A DNA stretch of 64,000 nucleotides, from positions 161,383 to 225,382 of the forward strand of contig NZ_BMGL01000004.1 in the NCBI RefSeq assembly GCF_014640175.1. Reading direction: 5' to 3'. Position numbers and translations under genes: made by a program. Below, one piece after another: positions 24,784 to 32,683 of this stretch; position 1 is the first letter of the stretch, and each line of letters starts with the position of its first letter. Source of the DNA: Psychroflexus salis. GTDB taxonomy: Bacteria; Bacteroidota; Bacteroidia; Flavobacteriales; Flavobacteriaceae. Under the pieces are notes generated by a model. That model was not told the DNA's origin and did not search any database. It worked only from the letters and a program-made list of their open reading frames with translations.

Positions 24784-26055
24784 TTATTTAAAAACAAACA
24801 ACTTATTCACTTTTAAAAATGCATATAACCAATGTTTAAGTTTGCTCTTTTCCTGTGAGCTATACACACTAGTTTGTCCCGAAGCAAAATAAGCCACAAC
24901 ACAAGCAACTGCGATATATACAAAACCTTCCACACCAAATAATTCCATACCCATAACAATACAAGCTAGTGGAGTATTGGTTGCTCCAGCAAAAACAGCT
25001 AGAAATCCCATTCCTGCTAATAAAGACATGGGAAGCGGTAATATTAAAAACAACGCACTACCCAAGGTAGCGCCCATAAAAAACAAGGGCGTAACTTCGC
25101 CACCTTTAAATCCTGTACCTAAAGTAAAAGCAGTTAAAATTACTTTAATGGCAAAATCGTAAGGCAACATTTGATTTGTGAATGATGCTTCAATAATAGG
25201 AATGCCTAAACCGATGTACTTTGTGCTTCCAATAAGAAATACAAAAACTGCAATACCAATGCCACCAACAAAAGGTCGAAGCGGTGGGAATTTTATCTTA
25301 CCAAAGAGCTTTTTAAAATATGCTTTCAACAAAGAGAAAGACATGGCAGTTAATCCGAATGCGACTCCAGCTAAAATAGTCCAACTCAAATTTTCTAAAC
25401 TGTAGCTAGCAATTTCAGTAATGTAATAATGTGTGTGTGGTACACCCCAAAAATTGGTGCAAATCCACTCTGCAATTAAAGCAATAGTTAAACTTGGAAA
25501 AATAGCTTTGTAATTCATCTTTTTGGTTTTAATTACTTCTAAAGAAAAAATAAAACCAGCCAAAGGAGTCCCAAAAACCGAAGCAAAACCAGCACTAATT
25601 CCCATAATGAGTAAAATTTTACGGTCGGCATTGTTCAGTTTAAACCTGTATTTAAATTGGTCTGCAATAGAAGCGCCTATTTGTATTGCTGTTCCTTCAC
25701 GACCTGCAGATGCACCAAAAAAATGGGTAGCGATGGTTCCAAATAATACCAAAGGAGCCATTTTGAAAGGAATGGTTTTATTGGGTTGGTAATATTCTTC
25801 CAAAACCAAATTATTTCCTTTTTCAATTCCTTTGCCTAACCAATAATAAATGTAACCAATTAACAAACCACCCAAAGGCAAGCATACAATTACCCAGATA
25901 TTCATTTCCCGGAATTGAGTTGCCCAACTCAAGGCAACTAAGAAAAAAGCGGAAGCACTACCAACAAGGCTGCCAACTAGTAAGCTCAGCAAAGTCCATT
26001 TTAAAAGATATGGAATTACTTTTTTTAAATACGGATAAAATTGTTGTGTACGCAA
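24784..26055 (-). CDS. CLC-F type fluoride/proton antiporter
   Basis: The 423-aa CLC-fold membrane protein has FGASAGREGTAIQIGASIAD and FKGGEVTPLFFMGATLGSAL. The usual chloride-type GSGIP selectivity sequence is replaced by KGNNLVLEE, and the late Glu-Val-Thr (GGEVTP) is present. These are features of the CLC-F branch, which exports fluoride in exchange for protons, rather than of chloride CLCs. The fluoride riboswitch immediately upstream supports this strongly. No ATG is available near the N-terminus; the start is taken as TTG at 26055 (codons TTG CGT ACA CAA). Monocistronic, with a convergent paaZ downstream. Confidence 0.9.
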   Translation of the reverse strand: MRTQQFYPYLKKVIPYLLKWTLLSLLVGSLVGSASAFFLVALSWATQFREMNIWVIVCLPLGGLLIGYIYYWLGKGIEKGNNLVLEEYYQPNKTIPFKMAPLVLFGTIATHFFGASAGREGTAIQIGASIADQFKYRFKLNNADRKILLIMGISAGFASVFGTPLAGFIFSLEVIKTKKMNYKAIFPSLTIALIAEWICTNFWGVPHTHYYITEIASYSLENLSWTILAGVAFGLTAMSFSLLKAYFKKLFGKIKFPPLRPFVGGIGIAVFVFLIGSTKYIGLGIPIIEASFTNQMLPYDFAIKVILTAFTLGTGFKGGEVTPLFFMGATLGSALFLILPLPMSLLAGMGFLAVFAGATNTPLACIVMGMELFGVEGFVYIAVACVVAYFASGQTSVYSSQEKSKLKHWLYAFLKVNKLFVFK

Positions 26056-26076
26056 AATGACTACTTTATATAGTTT

Positions 26077-26130
26077 GTTAAGTAGACGTCATTAGCGTTT
26101 GGGCGGTTCGAGGCAGACATCATTGCCTAT
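26077..26130 (-). promoter_or_regulatory. Fluoride riboswitch (crcB motif)
   Basis: On the minus strand the leader reads GGCAATGATGTCTGCC, then AACCGCC, then GCTAATGACGTCTACTT. It aligns with the known fluoride aptamer (GGCGATGAGGCCCGCC ... AACTGCC ... GCTGATGGCCTCTACT). The GGCA/TGCC pseudoknot pair and GATGTC/GACGTC helix are both present, while the internal hairpin is very short. The aptamer ends about 20 nt before the TTG start of the CLC-F gene. CTACTT at its 3' edge can pair with AAGTAG just before the start codon, suggesting control of translation initiation (inference). Confidence 0.85.
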
Positions 26131-26163
26131 TTTAAAGCAAATATAAAATTAAATTATAAAATG

Positions 26164-26811
26164 CTATTCAAAATTGATATATAAACCAATATAAGGATAA
26201 ATTACGTGCGTTCTTCCAAATAAATCTTTACCAACATTTGAGCTTTTAATGTCTTTATTTGTAGTTAAATAATTTGCTCCGAAACTTAACCCTAAATTTT
26301 TACCAAATTGATAACGTCCGTAAATCCCCGCTCTTAATTCGCCAGTGTTGTAACTTCCACGACGGGTATCTCGAGTACGCTGCCTAAAATAGTTGATACC
26401 ATAACCTAAATTTAAGCCAGTTTCAAATAAGTTTGTCTGATAGACGACATAAGAAACTTGAACATAATAACTTCGGTAATTCACTTTCTCAAAGTTTCCA
26501 GCTAAAGAAGCATCGGTTAGTGAAGAACCAAAACGGGAAAGTCCAAAACCAATTCTAAAATTATAGATTTTATAAATGTTCATATACAATTCGAATCCAG
26601 CTGCATCTTGTTCGTATGCTTCACTTAAAAAATGATTTCCTAAAGCGGTAGGTGAAATGATTCTAAAGTCTAAATAGCCCAATTCAAAAACATCATTATC
26701 ATTTTTTCGGATAGTGACTTCATCGCGATTAAAATCGGTTTTATGTTGAGCGAAAGTATAATCTGCCCAAAATGAAATTAAAATCATTATCATAAAAAGT
26801 GTGTGCTTCAT
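26164..26811 (-). CDS. Predicted outer-membrane beta-barrel protein, function unknown
   Basis: ATG 26811 starts a 215-aa protein with a clear signal peptide (MKHTLFMIMILISFWADYTFAQ). A longer frame exists up to 26907, but that stretch overlaps the upstream gene and is not signal-like. The mature part has alternating amphipathic strands (ELYMNIYKIYNFRIGFGLSR, YYVQVSYVVYQ, LNLGYGINYF, ELRAGIYGRYQF) and ends in the aromatic GLYINFE, consistent with a small eight-stranded barrel. It begins 1 bp after the stop of the lipoprotein gene, so the two are co-translated. No named family is recognised. Confidence 0.7.
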   Translation of the reverse strand: MKHTLFMIMILISFWADYTFAQHKTDFNRDEVTIRKNDNDVFELGYLDFRIISPTALGNHFLSEAYEQDAAGFELYMNIYKIYNFRIGFGLSRFGSSLTDASLAGNFEKVNYRSYYVQVSYVVYQTNLFETGLNLGYGINYFRQRTRDTRRGSYNTGELRAGIYGRYQFGKNLGLSFGANYLTTNKDIKSSNVGKDLFGRTHVIYPYIGLYINFE

Positions 26812-26812
26812 T

Positions 26813-27529
26813 TTATAAGTTTTCGATAATATATTCAACTTGATTTTCGCCAATTTCAATAAACACTTGATTGCTAATTGTATTTGAGCCACCCGATAGA
26901 TTTTCAACTAAAGTATAATTGAGTTGAAGTGTTTGGTTTTTTCTAACATTTATAATTTGTGGTTCCTTGTAAATTTTAGGGGTTGAAAATTCTTCAACTG
27001 TAATGAAATTATGAGCTACTTCTCCTATTAATTCATAATCTAATAAACTGTATTCAGCACTTAAATTTGTAGAAACAAAAAACGAAGTTAGATGAGCTTG
27101 TAAATACAATTTTTGCGGTGGTATTTCAACATAAAAATCTTCAAAATCATCAATTTTTAGGAAAATACTTAGTGGTTTTCTTTCTTCTTCATCTTTCGAT
27201 AAAATAACTTGGTAGTCATTATTTTTGCTATTACCGCCATCTCTAGGAAAATGTAATCGAGCTTTTCCATCTTGCCCTGTTTCATTAAAAGTGATTAAGT
27301 CGTTATTGTAATCAGGGAATTGAAATTTAGCACTCCGACCTTGAATTATTTCAGGAAAAAAGATACTGCGGTAGTTATCTGCAAACACATCTATATTTAC
27401 ATTCGAAAGTGGTAAATTATTTTCGTTTACCAAGGTTACATCTATGGTTAATCGTTCTTTTAAGTTGTATAGTTTAGTGCAACTGTTACAAAAGCTGAAA
27501 ATTAATAATAAAAGTACTGTATTTTTCAT
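26813..27529 (-). CDS. Predicted lipoprotein of unknown function
   Basis: The 238-aa protein begins MKNTVLLLLIFSFCNSC, a signal sequence with a plausible lipobox (FCNSC), so it should be lipid-anchored. The following 70 residues (LTIDVTLVNENNLPLSNVNIDVFADNYRS) look like a carboxypeptidase-regulatory or transthyretin-like beta-sandwich of the kind found in surface lipoproteins. The rest is beta-rich without a recognised domain. It is the first gene of a two-gene unit with the beta-barrel protein, separated by a single base. A joint role at the outer membrane is inference. Confidence 0.65.
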   Translation of the reverse strand: MKNTVLLLLIFSFCNSCTKLYNLKERLTIDVTLVNENNLPLSNVNIDVFADNYRSIFFPEIIQGRSAKFQFPDYNNDLITFNETGQDGKARLHFPRDGGNSKNNDYQVILSKDEEERKPLSIFLKIDDFEDFYVEIPPQKLYLQAHLTSFFVSTNLSAEYSLLDYELIGEVAHNFITVEEFSTPKIYKEPQIINVRKNQTLQLNYTLVENLSGGSNTISNQVFIEIGENQVEYIIENL

Positions 27530-27684
27530 TTAGTAAATTTAGGTATAATTTTAGCTTGTTTGTAAAGCTAATGTTATTTTAATATTCAAGACTTGTTCAG
27601 TTATATATAAATAAGGATTAAACAGGGCGTTAATAAATGCTAATAAATAACCTAAATAATTAAGCTCAAATAAATTCTAGTCCT

Positions 27685-27692
27685 TATTTTTG
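27685..27692 (+). promoter_or_regulatory. Promoter -7 element of thyA
   Basis: TATTTTTG matches TAnnTTTG and ends 20 bp before the thyA ATG. No convincing -33 TTG. Confidence 0.55.
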
Positions 27693-27712
27693 AAACAATT
27701 ATAAAAAAACAA

Positions 27713-28537
27713 ATGAAACAGTATCACGATTTAATTCAGCATATTTTAGATCACGGTGTTCAAAAAGGAGACCGAACTGGCACAGGAACCAAATCGGTTT
27801 TTGGCTACCAAATGCGCTTTGACTTAGCCGAAGGTTTTCCTATGGTTACTACTAAAAAAATTCATTTAAAATCGATTATTTACGAATTATTATGGTTTTT
27901 AAAAGGCGATACCAATGTGAAGTATTTGCAGGAAAATGGTGTTCGGATTTGGAATGAATGGGCAGACCAAAATGGTAATTTAGGTCCCGTATATGGACAT
28001 CAATGGCGTAATTGGAATAGCGAAGAAATCGATCAAATAAAAGATTTAATTAGCACTTTAAAAACTAATCCTAACTCACGCAGAATGCTGGTTTCGGCTT
28101 GGAATCCTAGTGTAATGCCAGATACATCCGTTTCATTTGAAGAAAATGTTACAAATGGAAAAGCAGCTTTACCACCTTGCCATGCCTTTTTTCAGTTTTA
28201 TGTGGCCGACGGTAAATTGTCTTGCCAGTTGTATCAACGCAGTGCCGATGTGTTTTTAGGAGTTCCTTTTAATATTGCATCTTATGCTTTATTTACATTA
28301 ATGCTAGCTCAAGTTTGCAATTTTCAACCCGGCGAATTTATACATACTTTTGGCGATGCACATATATATAACAACCATATGGAGCAAGTTGAACTCCAAC
28401 TTTCTCGTGCGCCAAGACCGCTTCCTATAATGAGGTTGAATCCCGATGTAAAAGATATTTTCGATTTTAATTTTGAAGATTTTACCTTAGAAAATTACAA
28501 TCCACATCCGCATATTAAAGGCAAAGTAGCCGTATAA
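27713..28537 (+). CDS. thyA: Thymidylate synthase
   Basis: Methylates dUMP to dTMP using methylenetetrahydrofolate. The 274-aa protein shows [20 protein letters not shown], the catalytic Cys in [35 protein letters not shown] and THTFGDAH-like [13 protein letters not shown], all full-length ThyA landmarks. A dihydrofolate reductase gene, which often follows thyA in this group, is not adjacent here. Apparently monocistronic under the -7 element at 27685. Confidence 0.97.
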   Translation: MKQYHDLIQHILDHGVQKGDRTGTGTKSVFGYQMRFDLAEGFPMVTTKKIHLKSIIYELLWFLKGDTNVKYLQENGVRIWNEWADQNGNLGPVYGHQWRNWNSEEIDQIKDLISTLKTNPNSRRMLVSAWNPSVMPDTSVSFEENVTNGKAALPPCHAFFQFYVADGKLSCQLYQRSADVFLGVPFNIASYALFTLMLAQVCNFQPGEFIHTFGDAHIYNNHMEQVELQLSRAPRPLPIMRLNPDVKDIFDFNFEDFTLENYNPHPHIKGKVAV

Positions 28538-28577
28538 TCATTACTTAAAGATTTGAGCCTTAGTATGGCATAAAAAC

Positions 28578-28608
28578 TTGTTTAAGCATATTTAAAAAGT
28601 TACTTTTG
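28578..28608 (+). promoter_or_regulatory. Promoter of the transketolase operon
   Basis: TTG (28578-28580), 20-bp spacer and TACTTTTG (28601-28608) fully match the Bacteroidota promoter consensus, ending 21 bp before the ATG. Confidence 0.8.
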
Positions 28609-28629
28609 CACGAAATTAATTATAATTAA

Positions 28630-29475
28630 ATGTCTACAACACAACAACTCGAAGATTTCGTTTCGCAAGTACGGCGAGATATTTTAAGACAAGTACACCA
28701 AGTAAACTCAGGTCACCCAGGCGGAAGTTTAGGATGTGCCGAATTTTTTAGTGTTTTATTTAAAGAAGTTTTGCAAACCAAAGCGCAATTTAACATGGAT
28801 GGTAAAGATGAAGATGTATTCTTTTTATCGAATGGCCATATTTCTCCAGTTTATTACAGCGTTTTGGCAAGAACAGGTTATTTTCCTGTTGAAGAATTAA
28901 ACACATTCCGAAAAATAGATTCGCGTTTGCAGGGACACCCAACAACTCATGAAGGCTTACCTGGAATTCGAATTGCATCGGGCTCTTTGGGCCAAGGCAT
29001 GTCTGTCGCTATTGGTGCTGCATTAACCAAAAAACTAAATAAAGATTCGCATTTGGTTTATACTCTACACGGTGATGGCGAAATGCAAGAAGGCCAAAAC
29101 TGGGAAGCTATAATGTATGCAGGCGCAAAAGGAGTTGATAATTTAATAGCAACAGTAGATTATAATAAACAACAAATAGATGGTTCAACAGACGATGTTT
29201 TACCTTTAGGAAACTTAAAAGATAAATTTGTAGCTTTTGGATGGGATGTTTTAGAAGTGGAAGAAGGAAACAATGTAGAAGCTATTAAAAATGCTCTAAC
29301 AGAAGCAAAAACAATAACGGGTAACCAAAAACCAATTGTTATTTTATTGCATACGGTAATGGGTAATGGAGTTGATTTTATGATGCATACACATGCATGG
29401 CATGGTAAAGCTCCTAACGATGAACAATTGGCTTCAGGTTTGGCACAAAACCCAGAAACATTAGGCGACTATTAA
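28630..29475 (+). CDS. Transketolase, N-terminal (thiamine-diphosphate binding) subunit
   Basis: The 281-aa protein corresponds to the N-terminal third-to-half of transketolase: HPGGSLGCAEFFSVLF, HGDGEMQEGQNWEAIMYAG and ATVDYNKQQIDG, which together form the GDG-N thiamine-diphosphate/Mg site, and HAWHGKAPND at the end. In this lineage transketolase is commonly encoded as two adjacent genes, and the partner starts 25 bp downstream. The pair transfers two-carbon units in the non-oxidative pentose phosphate pathway. Confidence 0.95.
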   Translation: MSTTQQLEDFVSQVRRDILRQVHQVNSGHPGGSLGCAEFFSVLFKEVLQTKAQFNMDGKDEDVFFLSNGHISPVYYSVLARTGYFPVEELNTFRKIDSRLQGHPTTHEGLPGIRIASGSLGQGMSVAIGAALTKKLNKDSHLVYTLHGDGEMQEGQNWEAIMYAGAKGVDNLIATVDYNKQQIDGSTDDVLPLGNLKDKFVAFGWDVLEVEEGNNVEAIKNALTEAKTITGNQKPIVILLHTVMGNGVDFMMHTHAWHGKAPNDEQLASGLAQNPETLGDY

Positions 29476-29500
29476 AACTACTTCAACAAAAAAATAAATC

Positions 29501-30457
29501 ATGAAAATTTACGAGAATACAGGAAATAAAGATACAAGAAGCGGTTTTGGAGTAGGCTTAGCCGAATTAGGAAAATCTAATCCTAATGTTGTTGCTTTGT
29601 GTGCAGATTTAACAGGTTCCCTAAAAATGGACGAATTTAAAGCAAACCATCCCGAACGATTTTTTCAAATTGGGATTGCTGAAGCCAATATGATAGGGAT
29701 TGCTGCAGGAATGACCATTGGCGGAAAAATTCCTTTTACAGGTACATTTGCTAACTTTTCTACAGGAAGGGTTTACGACCAAATAAGACAAAGTATAGCT
29801 TATTCTGGAAAAAATGTAAAAATTTGTGCTTCGCATGCAGGAATTACCTTAGGTGAAGATGGAGCAACTCACCAAATTTTAGAAGATCTTGGACTTATGA
29901 AAATGTTACCGGGAATGACGGTAATTAACACCTGCGATTTTAATCAGACAAAAGCAGCTACGTTGGCTATTGCAGCATACGATGGTCCAGTATATTTACG
30001 ATTTGGAAGACCAAAAGTAGCCAATTTTACCCCTGAAAATCAAACTTTTGAAATTGGAAAAGCAGTTCATTTACAAGAAGGAAAAGATGTAAGTATTATT
30101 GCAACAGGTCATTTAGTCTGGGAAGCTTTAGAAGCTGCTAAGGTTTTAAATGAAGCTGGAATTTCAGCTGAAGTAATAAATATTCACACCATTAAACCAC
30201 TAGACGAAGAAGCGATTATTGCATCAGCTAAAAAAACTGGAGCAGTTGTAACCGCCGAAGAACATAACTTTTTAGGTGGTTTGGGAGAAAGCGTAGCTCG
30301 TACTTTAGCACAACATTATCCAACTCCACAAGAGTTTGTTGCAACTCAAGATACCTTTGGCGAGAGCGGTACACCTGCTCAACTCATGGAAAAATATGGC
30401 TTAAACGCAGCTTCTATAGTAGAAAAAGTTAAAAAAGTTATACAACGAAAAGCTTAA
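29501..30457 (+). CDS. Transketolase, C-terminal subunit
   Basis: The 318-aa protein holds the pyrimidine-binding and C-terminal domains: LCADLTGSLKMDEF, FFQIGIAEANMIGIAAGMTIGG (with the Glu that activates thiamine), PFTGTFANFSTGRVYDQIRQSIAYSG, and the C-terminal domain with VINIHTIKPLDEEAI and TAEEHNFLGGLGESV. It complements the upstream subunit to make a complete transketolase. The split reflects family architecture in this group, since each gene has its own start and full domain; it is not a frameshift. Confidence 0.95.
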   Translation: MKIYENTGNKDTRSGFGVGLAELGKSNPNVVALCADLTGSLKMDEFKANHPERFFQIGIAEANMIGIAAGMTIGGKIPFTGTFANFSTGRVYDQIRQSIAYSGKNVKICASHAGITLGEDGATHQILEDLGLMKMLPGMTVINTCDFNQTKAATLAIAAYDGPVYLRFGRPKVANFTPENQTFEIGKAVHLQEGKDVSIIATGHLVWEALEAAKVLNEAGISAEVINIHTIKPLDEEAIIASAKKTGAVVTAEEHNFLGGLGESVARTLAQHYPTPQEFVATQDTFGESGTPAQLMEKYGLNAASIVEKVKKVIQRKA

Positions 30458-30496
30458 GGATTAACTAAATACATAGTAGTATTGTGTAAATTAATT

Positions 30497-30504
30497 TAGT
30501 TTTG
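30497..30504 (+). promoter_or_regulatory. Promoter -7 element of trxA
   Basis: TAGTTTTG matches TAnnTTTG and lies 45 bp before the ATG. A TTG at 30482 is too close to be a regular -33 element. Confidence 0.5.
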
Positions 30505-30549
30505 TACAACCATAGAAATAGTTAACTTAAATTTGAAAAAAATATAATT

Positions 30550-30867
30550 ATGGCATTAGAAATAACCGATAAAGATTTTGAAGAAGTAGTTTTAAAAAGT
30601 GACAAACCTGTTTTAGTTGACTTTTGGGCTGCTTGGTGTGGACCTTGTAGAATGGTAGGACCAATTATAGACGAAATAAGCAAAGATTATGACGGTAAAG
30701 CTGTTGTTGGTAAAGTAGATGTAGATACTAACCAAGAATTTGCTGCTAAATATGGAGTAAGAAATATCCCAACTGTTTTGTTATTTAAAGATGGCGAGTT
30801 GGTAAACCGTCAAGTAGGTGTAGCTTCAAAAGATACATATACAGACGCAATAGACTCAGCTATGTAG
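30550..30867 (+). CDS. trxA: Thioredoxin
   Basis: The 105-aa protein is a full-length classical thioredoxin: VLVDFWAAWCGPCRMVGPI with redox Cys30 and Cys33, the cis-Pro motif VRNIPTVLLFKDGE, and no signal peptide, so it works in the cytoplasm as a general disulfide reductase. Stands alone between the transketolase genes and a terminator. The thioredoxin reductase gene is not in the window. Confidence 0.97.
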   Translation: MALEITDKDFEEVVLKSDKPVLVDFWAAWCGPCRMVGPIIDEISKDYDGKAVVGKVDVDTNQEFAAKYGVRNIPTVLLFKDGELVNRQVGVASKDTYTDAIDSAM

Positions 30868-30890
30868 TTTATTACAGGCAAACAAATTAT

Positions 30891-30917
30891 AAGCTCAAGT
30901 ATTACTTGGGCTTTTTT
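30891..30917 (+). terminator. Rho-independent terminator after trxA
   Basis: AAGCTCAAGT (30891-30900) and ACTTGGGCTT (30904-30913) form a 10-bp stem with one G-T wobble, a 3-nt loop and a following T-run. Confidence 0.8.
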
Positions 30918-30966
30918 GTTTTCAACTAATTTTTTTAATTGAAAACATAATTTAGATTTTAAAAAA

Positions 30967-31656
30967 TCATTTCAATTTAGATTGGAAATACGAGTAAATT
31001 TCATCGGGTTTCGCACCACGCCATTTTTTGAAGTAAATCATTAGGTAAATCCATTGTAGTTTCCAAACTCCTAGTTTTCGATACAGTCGAGGTGAAGCAG
31101 TAATCCATTTTTGTATAACTGTAAATTGTTTCTTGTTGTACAACTTTCCTATTAAGATATTATCTTCATAAATTTGATAAGTTTCATTGTATCTACCAAC
31201 TTCATTAAATAATTTTTTAGTTATAAACAAACTTTGGTCACCACCACGACAGGCTTTATGGTTAAGTTTGGTAAACCAACTCATTAACATCAGCCAAGGA
31301 TGGGCACTATCGAATTTCATACAAAAACAACCTGCATATTTTTTCTGCTGTATTTGATGAGCGATGTAATAATCAAAATCTTTGGGTGGAGTAGAGTCGA
31401 TATGTAAAAAATACAAGACTTTTTCATTTGCAATTTTCGCCGCTGTATTCATTTGTTTTGCTCTTCCTTTTTTGGCTTTAATTAATTTGATGAAGTCTAA
31501 AGTTGAAGCTATTTGAAAAGTTTGATCAGTACTACCTCCATCTACTACGATAATCTCACGCACATAATTATGTTTACTTAGTTTTTGTTGAAGCAACAGT
31601 AGTTGACTTTTAATTATTTTAGCTTCATTGTAAACAGGAATAATAATGCTAATCAT
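30967..31656 (-). CDS. Family 2 glycosyltransferase of the TIGR04283 type
   Basis: The 229-aa protein has the GT-A start ISIIIPVYNEAKII, the sugar-nucleotide site EIIVVDGGSTDQTFQIA, GRAKQMNTAAKIANEKVLYFLHIDSTPP (typical of the TIGR04283 branch, with its GRxxQMN and FLHxDT-like motifs) and CRGGDQSLFI. TIGR04283 proteins are often annotated as arsenosugar-biosynthesis or rSAM/selenodomain-associated glycosyltransferases. None of the usual partners except DUF547 is seen here, so the acceptor is unknown. It begins 6 bp after the DUF547 gene and is probably co-transcribed with it. Confidence 0.87.
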   Translation of the reverse strand: MISIIIPVYNEAKIIKSQLLLLQQKLSKHNYVREIIVVDGGSTDQTFQIASTLDFIKLIKAKKGRAKQMNTAAKIANEKVLYFLHIDSTPPKDFDYYIAHQIQQKKYAGCFCMKFDSAHPWLMLMSWFTKLNHKACRGGDQSLFITKKLFNEVGRYNETYQIYEDNILIGKLYNKKQFTVIQKWITASPRLYRKLGVWKLQWIYLMIYFKKWRGAKPDEIYSYFQSKLK

Positions 31657-31662
31657 ACACGT

Positions 31663-32394
31663 TTATTTACCATTGAGCTTCCAACTATAATTAGTAAATA
31701 AAATTTCAGCATCAGCAGAAATCTTTTCATCTACATAATTATCTATAAAATCCTGTATAGAACCTGATTGAGCTTCAAAATCGGATGTATACCATTTAAA
31801 TATTTTTGAAAGCTGAAGCTTGTTTTTAGTAATGCTATTTTCATTAGAAAGAATAAATTCTTTAGTTGCTTTTTCAAGTTGATCATTTAATTTTTTAGCT
31901 TCAAAAGCTTCATTTTGCAATTTAGGACAACTTTTAGAAGCACAATTAATAGCAAAATGAATCCTAGGATCGTTCATTTTTAGCAACATTCCTTTTTCTA
32001 CATCATCCAATGAAATTAATTCGTTTTCAAAAGGAATAAAGTTAGTTGTAAACGGATTACTAAAAATATCTCCAATATCTTTAATGCTTTCTACAGGGTA
32101 ATTTTTTAAAATTAGTTTTAAAGTGTAAGCATTATAAGTATTGATGAGATAAGCCATTTTTTCATTCCGCGTCCAATTAGATTTGGGAGTATGCTTGGCC
32201 AATATGTTTAAATAATGGTCTAAGTCTTGTTCGTTTTTTTTAAGTAGATTATAGTTTACAAAACCAGCTTCCGAAACGTGTTTTTCAAGAATTTCGGTGA
32301 AGCTTTTGTGGCTTATTTGCGCCTTTGTATCTTGGAAAAACCCCATGAATGATACAAAAGTTAATATAGCAAACAATTTTTTTGAATAAATCAT
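31663..32394 (-). CDS. DUF547 domain-containing secreted protein
   Basis: The 243-aa protein has a signal peptide (IYSKKLFAILTFVSFMGFFQDTKAQ) and a DUF547 domain with AYLINTYNAYTLKLILKNYP, SLDDVEKGMLLKMNDPRIHFAINCASKSCPKL and a C-terminal KIFKWYTSDFE. The Asn-Ala-Tyr and IHFAINCASxSCP motifs are the family core and look papain-like (Cys/His), though enzymatic activity is not established. Predicted periplasmic. It precedes the TIGR04283 glycosyltransferase with a 6-bp gap. Confidence 0.88.
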   Translation of the reverse strand: MIYSKKLFAILTFVSFMGFFQDTKAQISHKSFTEILEKHVSEAGFVNYNLLKKNEQDLDHYLNILAKHTPKSNWTRNEKMAYLINTYNAYTLKLILKNYPVESIKDIGDIFSNPFTTNFIPFENELISLDDVEKGMLLKMNDPRIHFAINCASKSCPKLQNEAFEAKKLNDQLEKATKEFILSNENSITKNKLQLSKIFKWYTSDFEAQSGSIQDFIDNYVDEKISADAEILFTNYSWKLNGK

Positions 32395-32683
32395 TTTTTT
32401 AAATTGGTAGTGAGACTTAAATGATACTTACATTGTAAACAAGTTTAATTTACATTTAGTTTAAATATAGCTTCAAATACGCATTAACATGATACCAATC
32501 TTATAAATTAAAGCATGAATTAGTATGAAATATACAAAACTGCTTAAATCTCAAATGTATAAAAATAAAGCTAAATTTGATAAAAATGGAATAGTACGTT
32601 TAAGTAACATATAATGTGCTTGTAATTGGAATTAAAACTGAAAAAATGAAAAATTTATATCAAAACTTATGAAAAAGTAAAGT

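Noticed and set aside
26812..26907. Longer start for the outer-membrane protein gene
   Set aside because: The extension lies within the lipoprotein gene in another frame and hides the clear signal peptide that begins at ATG 26811.
28630..30457. Transketolase as a frameshifted single gene
   Set aside because: The two frames have separate starts, a 25-bp spacer and complete domains; split transketolases are normal in this group.
32525..32614. 29-codon frame (MKYTKLLKSQMYKNKAKF...) in the DUF547-murB spacer
   Set aside because: Short, AT-driven composition, no coupling to neighbours and no -7 element; coding status cannot be supported from sequence alone.
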